Notes: generated by a model not told the origin, from the letters alone. A stretch of DNA of 16,087 nucleotides from Limiplasma merdipullorum (GCA_018711955.1 DVHQ01000132.1:1-16087); one strand, 5' to 3'; positions 1 to 7,090 are shown, counted from the stretch's first letter. Program-made: numbers and translations.

Positions 1-30
1 CCGAAGAAAGATTGAGTAGGGGGATGCACT

Positions 31-1548
31 GTGCTTGAGTTTCAGATCGAGGATCAACAGAGCTTTGCGAGCATCAAGGTAATCGGCTGCGGCGGCGCCG
101 GCAACAACGCCATCAACCGCATGGTGGACGCAGGCCTCAAGGGCGTGGAATTCATCGCCGTCAATACAGACCGTCAGGCCCTTGCCATGAGCAAGGCCAG
201 CACGACCATCCAGATCGGCGAAAAGCTGACCAAGGGCCTGGGCGCAGGCGCAGTGCCTGATGTGGGCCGCCGCGCGGCGGAAGAAAGCCGCGAGGAAATT
301 GCGCAGGCGCTCAAGGGCGCGGATCTGGTTTTTGTTACGGCCGGCATGGGCGGCGGAACCGGCACGGGCGCAGCTCCCATCGTGGCGGAAATCGCCCGCG
401 ATCTCAACTGCCTGACCATCGCGGTGGTCACCAAGCCCTTTGCTTTTGAGGGCAAGCAGCGCATGAAGAACGCCGAGATGGGCGTGATCGACCTCAAGCA
501 GCGCGTGGATACGCTGGTCGTGATCCCCAACGACCGTCTGCTTCAGGTGGTCACGAAGGGCACCTCCATGCTGGAGGCCTTCCGCATCGCCGACGACGTG
601 CTGCGCCAGGGCATCCAGGGCATCAGCGACCTGATCGCCGTGCCTGCCCTTATCAATCTGGACTTCGCTGACGTCAAGACCGTCATGGAGTCCGGCGGCC
701 TGGCCCATATGGGCATCGGCACCGGCAAGGGTGAAAACCGCATGGTGGAGGCTGCCAAGAACGCCATCCAGAGCCCGTTGCTTGAAACCAACATCGACGG
801 CGCGCGCGCGGTGCTGATTAATATTACCGGCGGCGAGGACATGAGCATCATCGACATCAACGAGGCCGCCAACCTGGTCATGCAGGCCGCCGACAGCGAG
901 GCCAACATCATCTTCGGCGCCGGTATCGACGAGAACATGGACGACGAGGTGCGCATCACCGTCATTGCTACCGGCTTTGAAAAGACCCCCTTCCCCAAAA
1001 AGGAGGATGCCAAGAAAAAGACCGGCTCCGACCGCGACTGGACGCGCAGCTTCTCCGGCGGCGGGACAGCCTACGACGCGGGCAACCTGCGCGGCACTCC
1101 GCTGGTCCAGCAGGATTATCCCACCCCCTCCTATGAGGACATGAGCTTCAACATGCCCATGGACGAGGATCGTGGCAGCAGCTTCGGCGGCAGCTACATG
1201 GGCGGCGGCAGCACCATCCCCACTCCGGCGGCCATGCCGCAGATGATGCAGGGCGGCCAGATGTATCAATCCGGCTTCGGCCAGGGATATCAGCCTCAGC
1301 AGCCCTATGGACAGGTGGACTATGGCATGGGCCAGCCCGGCATGCAGTATCAGGGCGGTATGCAGCAGCCCCAGCAGCCCGGCATGCCGCAGATGGAATA
1401 TGGCCAGCAGTATCAGGGTGGCATGCAGCAGCCCGTGAACCAGCAGCCGGACGCCAAGGCGCAACCCGAACCCGCGCCGCAGCCCGCCTCCGTGGAACGC
1501 GACGACCTGGGCGTGCCTGCCTTCCTGCGCAGGCCCACACGCAAGTAA
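31..1548 (+). CDS. ftsZ: Cell division GTPase FtsZ, long-linker form
   Basis: Tubulin-like GTPase that polymerises into the Z ring at the division site. The sequence shows the N-terminal GCGGAGNN loop (residues 19-26), the tubulin signature GGGTGTG (107-113) and the catalytic T7 loop NLDFAD (209-214). The globular core ends near residue 317. The conserved C-terminal peptide DDLGVPAFLRR (491-501), the docking site for partners such as FtsA, SepF or EzrA, is intact. The GTG start follows AGGGGG at 19-23; an ATG at 24 is out of frame and hits a stop at once. At 505 aa the protein is far longer than the roughly 380 aa of Bacillus FtsZ. The excess is a linker of about 173 residues (318-490), whose second half is rich in Gln, Gly, Met, Pro and Tyr and contains a duplicated QYQGGMQQP. 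A strong terminator follows. Identity is certain; the role of the long linker is not known. Confidence 0.98.
   Translation: MLEFQIEDQQSFASIKVIGCGGAGNNAINRMVDAGLKGVEFIAVNTDRQALAMSKASTTIQIGEKLTKGLGAGAVPDVGRRAAEESREEIAQALKGADLVFVTAGMGGGTGTGAAPIVAEIARDLNCLTIAVVTKPFAFEGKQRMKNAEMGVIDLKQRVDTLVVIPNDRLLQVVTKGTSMLEAFRIADDVLRQGIQGISDLIAVPALINLDFADVKTVMESGGLAHMGIGTGKGENRMVEAAKNAIQSPLLETNIDGARAVLINITGGEDMSIIDINEAANLVMQAADSEANIIFGAGIDENMDDEVRITVIATGFEKTPFPKKEDAKKKTGSDRDWTRSFSGGGTAYDAGNLRGTPLVQQDYPTPSYEDMSFNMPMDEDRGSSFGGSYMGGGSTIPTPAAMPQMMQGGQMYQSGFGQGYQPQQPYGQVDYGMGQPGMQYQGGMQQPQQPGMPQMEYGQQYQGGMQQPVNQQPDAKAQPEPAPQPASVERDDLGVPAFLRRPTRK
1345..1434 (+). repeat. In-frame duplicated 27-nt unit in the ftsZ linker
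   Basis: Two 27-nt copies, at 1345-1371 and 1408-1434, start 63 nt apart and both encode QYQGGMQQP. They differ at only two positions, both silent (ggc ggt versus ggt ggc). This suggests a fairly recent internal duplication or gene conversion within a low-complexity coding region. The stretch between them also carries QQPGMPQM, echoing PQMMQGGQM upstream. Confidence 0.85.
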
Positions 1549-1557
1549 AGACGAACG

Positions 1558-1597
1558 GCGGCCCCGTCTCCTCCCAGCCGGAGACGGGGCCGTTTTT
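1558..1597 (+). terminator. Rho-independent terminator of ftsZ
   Basis: A near-perfect GC-rich stem pairs 1559-1571 with 1580-1592 around an 8-nt loop and is followed by five T (1593-1597). It begins 10 nt after the ftsZ stop and separates ftsZ from the darA operon. Confidence 0.93.
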
Positions 1598-1617
1598 GAT
1601 ACCTTACAACCCGCCTG

Positions 1618-1646
1618 TTGCGAAAACAGCCTTTTTGTTGTATACT
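1618..1646 (+). promoter_or_regulatory. Sigma-A promoter of the darA-holB-ricT operon
   Basis: TTGCGA at 1618-1623, a 17-nt spacer, and TATACT at 1641-1646. Transcription would begin near 1653, leaving a short leader before the ribosome binding site of darA. Confidence 0.85.
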
Positions 1647-1686
1647 AAAGACGGATCTCAAAGACCGATGGGGGAGGGATAGCCGA

Positions 1687-2016
1687 ATGAAATTGATCAT
1701 CGCTATCGTACAGGACGAGGACGCTTCCCGCTTGATCAGCCAATTGATGAATGATGGCTTTGGCGTCACCAAGCTGGCCACCACCGGCGGCTTCCTGCGT
1801 GCAGGCAACACCACGTTGCTGGTGGGCGTGGACGATGACCGCTTCCAGGCCGCGATGGATGTGATTGAAAAGGTATGCAAGAGCCGCAAGCAAATTGCGC
1901 CTTCTCCTGCATCCATGGTGGGTATGCCGGGCTCCTACACGCCGTATCCCATTGAGGTGGTCGTGGGCGGAGCTACCATCTTCGTACTTACGGTGGACCA
2001 GTTTATCAAGCTGTAA
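1687..2016 (+). CDS. darA: Cyclic-di-AMP receptor DarA (PstA/YaaQ), PII-like
   Basis: Small cytosolic PII-like signal protein whose trimer binds cyclic-di-AMP at the subunit interfaces. At 109 aa it has exactly the length of Bacillus DarA. The signature KLATTGGFLRAGNTT (29-43), which includes residues of the nucleotide pocket, is intact, as is the C-terminal VGGATIFVLTVDQF (93-106). The start ATG follows GGGAGGG at about 1672-1678. It is the first gene of an operon with holB and ricT, the same neighbourhood as in Bacillus, where yaaQ, yaaR, holB and yaaT lie together. yaaR is absent here and tmk does not precede it. The downstream target of DarA is unknown in any species I can name; identity is near certain. 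Confidence 0.96.
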   Translation: MKLIIAIVQDEDASRLISQLMNDGFGVTKLATTGGFLRAGNTTLLVGVDDDRFQAAMDVIEKVCKSRKQIAPSPASMVGMPGSYTPYPIEVVVGGATIFVLTVDQFIKL

Positions 2017-2035
2017 CCCCAGGAAAGGAACCGCA

Positions 2036-3058
2036 TTGACACAGATTGTATCCGCTGCGCCGCCGCCCGTGTTCCCCTTTCACAAGGGCTTCAACGCGGG
2101 CGTCGGCGTAGTGGTGAACCAGTTTCTCCACCGGCAAATGGTGCATGCATATCTGCTGACGGGCGCGCGAGGCCTTGGCAAGCGGACCCTTGCCAGGACG
2201 CTGGCCAGCGCCCTGTTTTGCACGTCCGAAAACAAGCCCTGCGGCCACTGTGAAGCCTGCCGCCGCGTGCTGGACGGCAATGAGCCGGACGTGCTGACCC
2301 TTTTTGCCGATGACGGCAAGCAGATCGGCGTGGACCGTGTGCGAGAGGTGATTCAAAAAACAAACCAGCATGCCTTTGGCGACGGGTGGCGTGTGGTGCT
2401 GATCGAGCCGGTGGAGAAGATGACGCCCCAGGCACAGAATGCATTGCTCAAGTCCCTGGAGGAGCCGGTGGCACAGGTGGTTTTTCTGCTGATGACGCAT
2501 GAGCTGACCGCCACGCTGGGCACCATCGCCTCGCGTTGCGTACGCGTAAAGCTGTCCCCCTGGCCGGATGAGCAGCTCAAGGCGGCGCTTTTGCAGGCGG
2601 GCTATCCCATGGACCGCGTGGAGGTCGTGCTGCCGCGCAGCGCGGGCAATATTGGCCAGGCGCTCGACCTGCTGCGCGACGGCGGCGATGGGGGCGCGCA
2701 GGAGTTTGTGACTGCCGCGCTTTCCGTTTCAACCGATGCGGAGGCGGTCGGGCTCAGCACCCGCCTCAAGGAAGGGCGAGAAGGCGCGGACGCGTATCTG
2801 GCCGCACTGGAAGAGGCCATATATCAGGCGCTGCTGGTGAGGACAGGCCGTATGGATGCGGAGGCGCTCAAGGCGTATCCTGCCCTGTGGCGTACGGCTG
2901 CGGAGCGAGCCCCGGTGAGCGAGTTAAACGCCCTGCTGACGGCTGTGATGAACGCGAAGCGGCTTAAGGCCGGGCAGGTGAACTGGCAGTCCAACATCGA
3001 CCACCTTATGATGAGACTATTGGAGGAGCATACCAAATGGCGACAGTCGTTGGCGTAA
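2036..3058 (+). CDS. holB: DNA polymerase III delta prime subunit (clamp loader)
   Basis: Non-hydrolysing AAA+ subunit of the clamp loader that places the beta sliding clamp on primed DNA. From the TTG at 2036 the protein has 340 aa, close to the 329-334 aa usual for the family. Visible features are a P-loop-like GARGLGKRT (43-51), four zinc-binding cysteines (C62, C69, C72, C75), NALLKSLEEP (135-144) and the SRC motif (166-168). The TTG start is chosen because AGGAAAGGA (2021-2029) lies 6 nt upstream. The open frame continues upstream to 1865, but that part overlaps darA and is not conserved in character. The gene begins 19 nt after darA and overlaps ricT by 22 nt, so translation is probably coupled. 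It could only be confused with dnaX, which is longer and carries a C-terminal domain missing here. Confidence 0.94.
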   Translation: MTQIVSAAPPPVFPFHKGFNAGVGVVVNQFLHRQMVHAYLLTGARGLGKRTLARTLASALFCTSENKPCGHCEACRRVLDGNEPDVLTLFADDGKQIGVDRVREVIQKTNQHAFGDGWRVVLIEPVEKMTPQAQNALLKSLEEPVAQVVFLLMTHELTATLGTIASRCVRVKLSPWPDEQLKAALLQAGYPMDRVEVVLPRSAGNIGQALDLLRDGGDGGAQEFVTAALSVSTDAEAVGLSTRLKEGREGADAYLAALEEAIYQALLVRTGRMDAEALKAYPALWRTAAERAPVSELNALLTAVMNAKRLKAGQVNWQSNIDHLMMRLLEEHTKWRQSLA

Positions 3059-4104
3059 GATTTAAGAACGCAGGAAAGTTGTATTATTTTGATCCCGGCA
3101 AGCTGTGGCCCGCCGCGGGCAGCTACGTAGTGGTGGAAACCGCTCGCGGCGTGGAGTATGGACAGGTCATCACGGGCGTTCGCCAGGTGGATGACGAGCT
3201 GATTGCTTCGCCACTCAAGCAGGTGCTGCGCATCGCTACGGAGGGTGACGCTCGTCACGCTGCCGAAAACGAGGTGTTTGAAAAGGAAGCCTACCGCATT
3301 TGTCAGCATAAGATTGAGGAACACAAGCTGGATATGAAGCTGGTGGGTGTGGAACAGACCTTTGACAACGCAAAAATCCTGTTCTACTTTACAGCGAACG
3401 GCCGTGTGGATTTTCGCTCGCTGGTCAAGGATCTGGCATCGGTGTTTCACACCCGCATTGAGCTGCGCCAGATCGGCGTAAGGGATGAAGCCAAGATGCT
3501 CGGCGGCCTGGGGCCATGCGGCAGGCCCATCTGCTGCGGCGCCTTCCTGGGTGATTTCCAGCCCGTGAGCATCAAAATGGCCAAGGAACAGAACCTGTCG
3601 CTCAATCCCACCAAGATTTCCGGCGTGTGCGGGAGGCTGATGTGCTGCCTGAAATTTGAGCAGGACCATTATGAGAGCACCCGCAAGCGCATGCCCAAGA
3701 CGGGCAAGGAAGTGGAAACCCCGGACGGGGTGGGCACTGTGACGGACCTCAACGTGCTCAAGGAAACGGTGACCGTTCGCCTGCACAAGGGCGATTCGGT
3801 GGAGTTCAAGACTTATCCGTTGGAGGAGCTCAAGTGGAACAAGCCTGTGCCGCAGCCTGCCGCCGAAGGCCGCACGCAGGAGGGAAAGGCGCAGGAAGGC
3901 GGACGTTCCGCTCGAGGACAGGGCCGTCGCAGCCGTCAGAATCGGGCGCCGCTTGCCACCGATCCCTCGGGCCCCGCACCGGTGATGCCTGCGGAGGAGG
4001 ACGAGCTGCCGCCGGAGGTGACGGAGGAGCGCGCCGATGAGGGCGAGGGCGACTGGCTCAAGGCCGTGGAAGATGCGCTGAAAGCCGCACAGGAAAAGGA
4101 ATAA
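3037..4104 (+). CDS. ricT: PSP1-domain protein RicT (YaaT), charged tail
   Basis: Member of the PSP1/YaaT family. In Bacillus, RicT joins RicA and RicF (YmcA, YlbF) in the Y-complex, which carries [4Fe-4S] clusters, acts with RNase Y in mRNA maturation, and promotes sporulation, competence and biofilm formation. The hallmark cysteines are present as two C-x4-CC groups: C161, C166, C167 within GPCGRPICCGAFL, and C198, C203, C204 within GVCGRLMCCLKFE. The ATG lies 9 nt after GGAGGA (3022-3027) and inside the 3' end of holB. The conserved part ends near W267. An 88-residue tail follows, first Gln/Arg/Gly-rich and then acidic and Pro-rich, ending in a helix-like acidic/Ala stretch. Bacillus YaaT (about 275 aa) lacks it. 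No terminator is visible after the gene. Confidence 0.93.
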   Translation: MATVVGVRFKNAGKLYYFDPGKLWPAAGSYVVVETARGVEYGQVITGVRQVDDELIASPLKQVLRIATEGDARHAAENEVFEKEAYRICQHKIEEHKLDMKLVGVEQTFDNAKILFYFTANGRVDFRSLVKDLASVFHTRIELRQIGVRDEAKMLGGLGPCGRPICCGAFLGDFQPVSIKMAKEQNLSLNPTKISGVCGRLMCCLKFEQDHYESTRKRMPKTGKEVETPDGVGTVTDLNVLKETVTVRLHKGDSVEFKTYPLEELKWNKPVPQPAAEGRTQEGKAQEGGRSARGQGRRSRQNRAPLATDPSGPAPVMPAEEDELPPEVTEERADEGEGDWLKAVEDALKAAQEKE

Positions 4105-4130
4105 AGCCCATTTCGCAATGTAACAAATGC

Positions 4131-4159
4131 TTGCAATCAACCCCTATTCGTGATATGAT
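4131..4159 (+). promoter_or_regulatory. Sigma-A promoter of the ferredoxin gene
   Basis: TTGCAA (4131-4136), a 17-nt spacer, and TATGAT (4154-4159). It begins 26 nt after the ricT stop and gives the ferredoxin an independent transcript with a leader of about 50 nt. Confidence 0.85.
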
Positions 4160-4218
4160 GTGTGCGAGCGATGGCCGCTTTGACGGCTGCCGCCATTGCG
4201 ATACCGGGAGGTGAAACC

Positions 4219-4389
4219 ATGGCATACCAGATTTCTGATGATTGCATCAGCTGCGGCGCCTGCCAGGCTGAATGCCCCGTTGACGCGATTTCCGAAGGCG
4301 ACGGCAAGTACGTGATCGATGCGGATAAGTGCATCGAGTGCGGCGCCTGCGCCAGCACCTGCCCCGTGGGCGCTCCCGCTCAGGCGTGA
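4219..4389 (+). CDS. 2[4Fe-4S] clostridial-type ferredoxin
   Basis: Low-potential cytosolic electron carrier of 56 aa, typical for clostridial ferredoxins, which pass electrons between enzymes such as pyruvate:ferredoxin oxidoreductase and hydrogenase or Rnf. Two complete cluster motifs are seen: C9-x2-C12-x2-C15-x3-C19-P and C38-x2-C41-x2-C44-x3-C48-P. The ATG follows GGGAGGTG (4206-4213). An open frame reaches upstream to 4162, but the ribosome binding site and family length set the start at 4219. It is flanked by its own promoter and terminator and so is monocistronic, as expected for a highly expressed carrier. It sits directly after ricT, whose complex carries iron-sulfur clusters in Bacillus; a functional link is only a guess. 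Confidence 0.95.
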   Translation: MAYQISDDCISCGACQAECPVDAISEGDGKYVIDADKCIECGACASTCPVGAPAQA

Positions 4390-4409
4390 CGCTTACGTTG
4401 CAGCAAGAA

Positions 4410-4446
4410 CAGAACAGCGCGCGAGTAACGCGATGTTCTGTTTTTT
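4410..4446 (+). terminator. Rho-independent terminator of the ferredoxin gene
   Basis: Arms 4410-4416 (CAGAACA) and 4434-4440 (TGTTCTG) pair. One G-A mismatch follows, then CGCG 4418-4421 with CGCG 4429-4432 and a 7-nt loop. Six T follow at 4441-4446. Confidence 0.9.
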
Positions 4447-4473
4447 GTTTCTTGGGATCAAGGAGGATGAGCG

Positions 4474-4899
4474 ATGGAAGCGGAGCAACGGGAATCCATG
4501 ATCCGCCGCTGGTTCGAGATGTGGCTGCTGGGCAGGGATCTGGGCATCGCCCGCCTTTTTTCGCCGGATGCGCGTTACATCGAAAGCTGGGGACCGGCAT
4601 ATCAGGGTGTGGAGCGGATTCAACACTGGTTTGCGGAATGGAATACCCGCGGAAAAGTGGCGGAGTGGACGATCCTGCAATTTTTTCATAAGCCGGAAGA
4701 GACGGCGGTGGAGTGGCGCTTTCGGGCGGAGATGAATGACGGAACGGTTCAGGCATTTGAAGGCGTTTCACTCGTGCGCTGGGACGGCGAGGGAAGGATT
4801 TGCTTTTTGCAGGAATTCGGCTGCAACACCAACACCTATGACCCTTATGAAAAAGGCCCTGTGCCGCAGTTTCGCAGCGAGAAGGCGCTGTGGTTCTGA
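4474..4899 (+). CDS. NTF2/SnoaL-like domain protein
   Basis: Soluble protein of 141 aa with the look of the NTF2-like (SnoaL, limonene-epoxide-hydrolase-like) cone fold. An N-terminal helix containing RRWFEMW is followed by LFSPDARYIESWGP, then QGVERIQHWFAEWN, and then alternating beta strands rich in Trp and charged residues (WRFRAEM, FEGVSLVRWD, FLQEFG). No signal peptide or membrane segment is visible. The ATG follows a strong AGGAGG (4461-4466). The gene begins 27 nt after the ferredoxin terminator and I see no good separate promoter, so it may depend on read-through. The fold includes enzymes and small-ligand binders, so substrate and role cannot be named from sequence. Family call is fairly safe, function unknown. 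Confidence 0.8.
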   Translation: MEAEQRESMIRRWFEMWLLGRDLGIARLFSPDARYIESWGPAYQGVERIQHWFAEWNTRGKVAEWTILQFFHKPEETAVEWRFRAEMNDGTVQAFEGVSLVRWDGEGRICFLQEFGCNTNTYDPYEKGPVPQFRSEKALWF

Positions 4900-4933
4900 C
4901 CCCGGGGTATGGAAAGCCATGTCGCTTTTGCGT

Positions 4934-4978
4934 AAAAAAAACGGACGTGCCGTGAGATTTATCTCTCCGGCACGTCCG
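4934..4978 (-). terminator. Terminator of the CNNM-HAD operon
   Basis: A perfect 11-bp stem pairs 4942-4952 with 4968-4978 and is extended inside by GAGA/TCTC. On the minus strand it is followed by eight T (A at 4934-4941). It starts 6 nt after the HAD stop codon. There is no T tract on the plus side, so it does not obviously terminate the SnoaL-like gene. Confidence 0.9.
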
Positions 4979-4983
4979 CTCGC

Positions 4984-5616
4984 TCAGGCCAGAATCAGGT
5001 GGGTCAGTTCCGCCATGCTGGTTGCACGCAGATCTGCCTGCAAATTGGGATAGAAACCGTCCGGGTCAAACAGCACGCCGCGCATGCCCGCGTTATGCCC
5101 CGCCTCGATGTCGATATCACGGTCGCCCACCATGGCAGCCTCGGCCGGGTCGATCGCGTTCCGGGCCAGCAGGCAGCGGAGCGCGTCCGGGGCGGGCTTG
5201 TGGGGAAAGCCGTCCTCGCTGGTCACGCCGTCGGAAAACAGAGACCACAGGCCATCCTGCTCAAGCTGCTCTATGGCGCGCCGGTCGCGGTGGGTGTAGA
5301 GGTAGTGACGCACGCCCGCCGCCTGAAGCGCTCGCAGGCAGTCTCCCAGACCCGTGTAGGGCGCAAAGCCGCTTTCCTGCGCATGATAATGCGCAAATAC
5401 CTCCATCACCCGCGCAACGTCCAGCCCCGCCATTCCGGCGCAGTGCTGTGCCGCAGAAAACACCGACACCTTCAGCAGGGAAAGGGCTTCGTGCGGCGTG
5501 ACCAGACCGGAACATCCCAATTCATCCAGCGTGCGCAGAAAAGCGCGGGTCACATTGGGATAGGAATCATACAGCGTTCCGTCAAAATCCCAGAACAGGT
5601 GGCGGATAGGCTTCAT
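4984..5616 (-). CDS. HAD-superfamily phosphatase (phosphoglycolate phosphatase-like)
   Basis: Cytosolic HAD hydrolase of subfamily IA, 210 aa. Motif I is DFDGTLYD (10-17), with nucleophile D10 and general acid D12. Motif II is T108 in YLYTHRD, motif III is K140 in PHKPAPD, and motif IV is GDRDID (164-169). A helical cap lies between residues 17 and 90. All catalytic residues are present, so it should be active on a small phosphorylated metabolite; the substrate is not readable from sequence. Its ATG overlaps the stop of the upstream CNNM gene as ATGA, which implies translational coupling. A terminator follows at once. It resembles Gph/PgmB-like enzymes, but no specific symbol is justified. 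Confidence 0.9.
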   Translation of the reverse strand: MKPIRHLFWDFDGTLYDSYPNVTRAFLRTLDELGCSGLVTPHEALSLLKVSVFSAAQHCAGMAGLDVARVMEVFAHYHAQESGFAPYTGLGDCLRALQAAGVRHYLYTHRDRRAIEQLEQDGLWSLFSDGVTSEDGFPHKPAPDALRCLLARNAIDPAEAAMVGDRDIDIEAGHNAGMRGVLFDPDGFYPNLQADLRATSMAELTHLILA

Positions 5617-7004
5617 TCGGATTTCCTTTCATCGGCCTTATCGGCCTCTTTTGCATCTGTCTTGTCCGGTTCGCCTTCTTCAGGCGTTTCCGGCTCCACC
5701 TTGCTGACCAGGGCCTTTTCCACGCGGTGATCCACGATGCTTTCCACCTGAATATGCAGGCCGTGCATGGTGACTTCGGGCGTGCTGCCGTCTTCGGGAA
5801 TGCTGTCAAAGGAACTGAATACCATCCCACCCAGGGTGTCGTATTCCTCGTCCAGAGGCAGGTCAACATCCAGCGCCTCGGCCAGTGTTTCCAGATCCAC
5901 AGTGCCGGTTACGCGCCACAGATTGTCGCCCAGTTTTTCGATTTCGGCATCCTCGCTGGGGTCAAACTCATCATAGATATTGCCTACGATTTCCTCCAAC
6001 AGGTCCTCCATGGTCACGATACCGCTCATTCCGCCGTATTCATCCACCACGATGGCCAGGTGCTTCTTCTGCTTTTGCATATTGCTGAACAGCGTATCGG
6101 CCGGCACGGTTTCGGGCACCAGGTAGGCGGGACGCAGCAGCTCGCGCAGGGGCTTGGGCTCATCCAGCTGGGCATTGAGCAGAAAATCGCGCGTGTTGAG
6201 GACGCCGATGATATCGTCGATGTCGTTGTCATATACCGGAAAGCGGCTCAACCCGCTTTCCCGGATGGTGCGGAGAATCTCCTCCCGGCTTTCATCCACA
6301 TGCAGGGCCACCACATCCATGCGGTGTACCATTACATCGGCCGCTGTGGTGTTGTTGAATTCAAAGATGTTTTCAATCATGGTGCGTTCATCCTGCTCGA
6401 TGGCGCCGTTTTCACTGCCGATGTCCACCATCATGCGGATTTCTTCTTCGGTTACTTCCTCGGAGGAATCGTTGGGATTGATGCGCAGAAGACGCAGTAC
6501 ACCGTTGGTGGAAACGGTCAGCAGCCACACCAGGGGCAGGAAGAATTTCGACATGCCCCGGATGACCGGGCAGGCGATGCGGGCGATACGCTCTGGATCT
6601 TTCAGGGCGATGCGCTTGGGCACCAGTTCTCCCAACACGATCATGAAATAGCTCAAAATGAGTGTGACCAATACCACACATACAGTATGCAAAACAGCAG
6701 AGGGGAGCAGGGTAAAGCCCGCCCTCGTCAGCGCGCCTGCAAGTACCGATGCAAAGTTATCCGCTGCAAAGGCGCTGGCCAGAAAACCGCTGAGTGTGAT
6801 GCATACCTGAATGGTGGACAAAAACCGCGTGGGCGATTCGATCATGTGCAGCATGAGAGCGGCGCGTTTATCGCCGTCCTCAGCCTGCTTGCGGACTTTG
6901 TTTTCGTTGAGGGATACCACCGCCGTTTCGGTGGAGGCGAAGAACGCATTGATCAGGATCAACAGAAGCTGAAACAGAAGCTGACTGCCTATGGGGTCGT
7001 CCAA
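5613..7004 (-). CDS. CNNM/CorC-family membrane protein with CBS pair
   Basis: Member of the HlyC/CorC (UPF0053, CNNM) family, linked in several bacteria to magnesium or cobalt export and resistance. The 463 aa contain an N-terminal membrane domain (DUF21) with hydrophobic segments near 7-30, 64-90, 100-128 and 150-172, including GELVPK (125-130). Then come a CBS pair (about 220-345, with RFPVYDNDIDDIIGVLN and HLAIVVDEYGGMSG) and a CorC/HlyC domain (about 358-436). The last 27 residues are an acidic, Lys/Glu/Asp-rich tail. The start is TTG at 7004-7002: a strong AAGGAGGT (7018-7011) lies 6 nt upstream and no better start is near. The old name hemolysin is misleading for this family. It is first in a two-gene operon with the HAD phosphatase. 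Family is certain, transported ion inferred. Confidence 0.93.
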   Translation of the reverse strand: MDDPIGSQLLFQLLLILINAFFASTETAVVSLNENKVRKQAEDGDKRAALMLHMIESPTRFLSTIQVCITLSGFLASAFAADNFASVLAGALTRAGFTLLPSAVLHTVCVVLVTLILSYFMIVLGELVPKRIALKDPERIARIACPVIRGMSKFFLPLVWLLTVSTNGVLRLLRINPNDSSEEVTEEEIRMMVDIGSENGAIEQDERTMIENIFEFNNTTAADVMVHRMDVVALHVDESREEILRTIRESGLSRFPVYDNDIDDIIGVLNTRDFLLNAQLDEPKPLRELLRPAYLVPETVPADTLFSNMQKQKKHLAIVVDEYGGMSGIVTMEDLLEEIVGNIYDEFDPSEDAEIEKLGDNLWRVTGTVDLETLAEALDVDLPLDEEYDTLGGMVFSSFDSIPEDGSTPEVTMHGLHIQVESIVDHRVEKALVSKVEPETPEEGEPDKTDAKEADKADERKSE

Positions 7005-7049
7005 GAGAATACCTCCTTGCGAAATTGCGACTCAGCCGCATAATACAGC

Positions 7050-7058
7050 ATTATAGCA
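7050..7058 (-). promoter_or_regulatory. Extended -10 promoter of the CNNM-HAD operon
   Basis: On the minus strand TGC is followed directly by a perfect TATAAT (7055-7050), an extended -10 element. The -35 region is weak (TGCATA at 7077-7072, spacer 16), as is common for extended -10 promoters. It lies about 40 nt upstream of the TTG start. Confidence 0.75.
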
Positions 7059-7090
7059 TAAAACCACGGAGTATGCATCCATCTATTGTG

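Noticed and set aside
1345..1434. Short direct repeats as a CRISPR-like or tandem array
   Set aside because: There are only two copies, both in frame within the FtsZ linker coding region and separated by coding sequence.
1615..1629. CTGTT-N5-AACAG inverted repeat over the darA -35 box
   Set aside because: Arms of 5 nt around a promoter hexamer are likely by chance; there is no second copy in the window.
1865..2035. N-terminal extension of holB inside darA
   Set aside because: The extension overlaps darA in another frame and has no family likeness, while the TTG at 2036 has a good ribosome binding site and gives the expected length.
2824..4140. Open frame of 438 codons antisense to ricT and the end of holB
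   Set aside because: It is a shadow of high-GC codon use on the other strand; the plus-strand proteins have conserved motifs and ribosome binding sites, and the antisense product shows no recognisable domain.
5727..7043. Open frame of 438 codons antisense to the CNNM gene
   Set aside because: The minus-strand CNNM protein has clear CBS and membrane domains; the antisense product is His-rich and low-quality, typical of a mirror frame.
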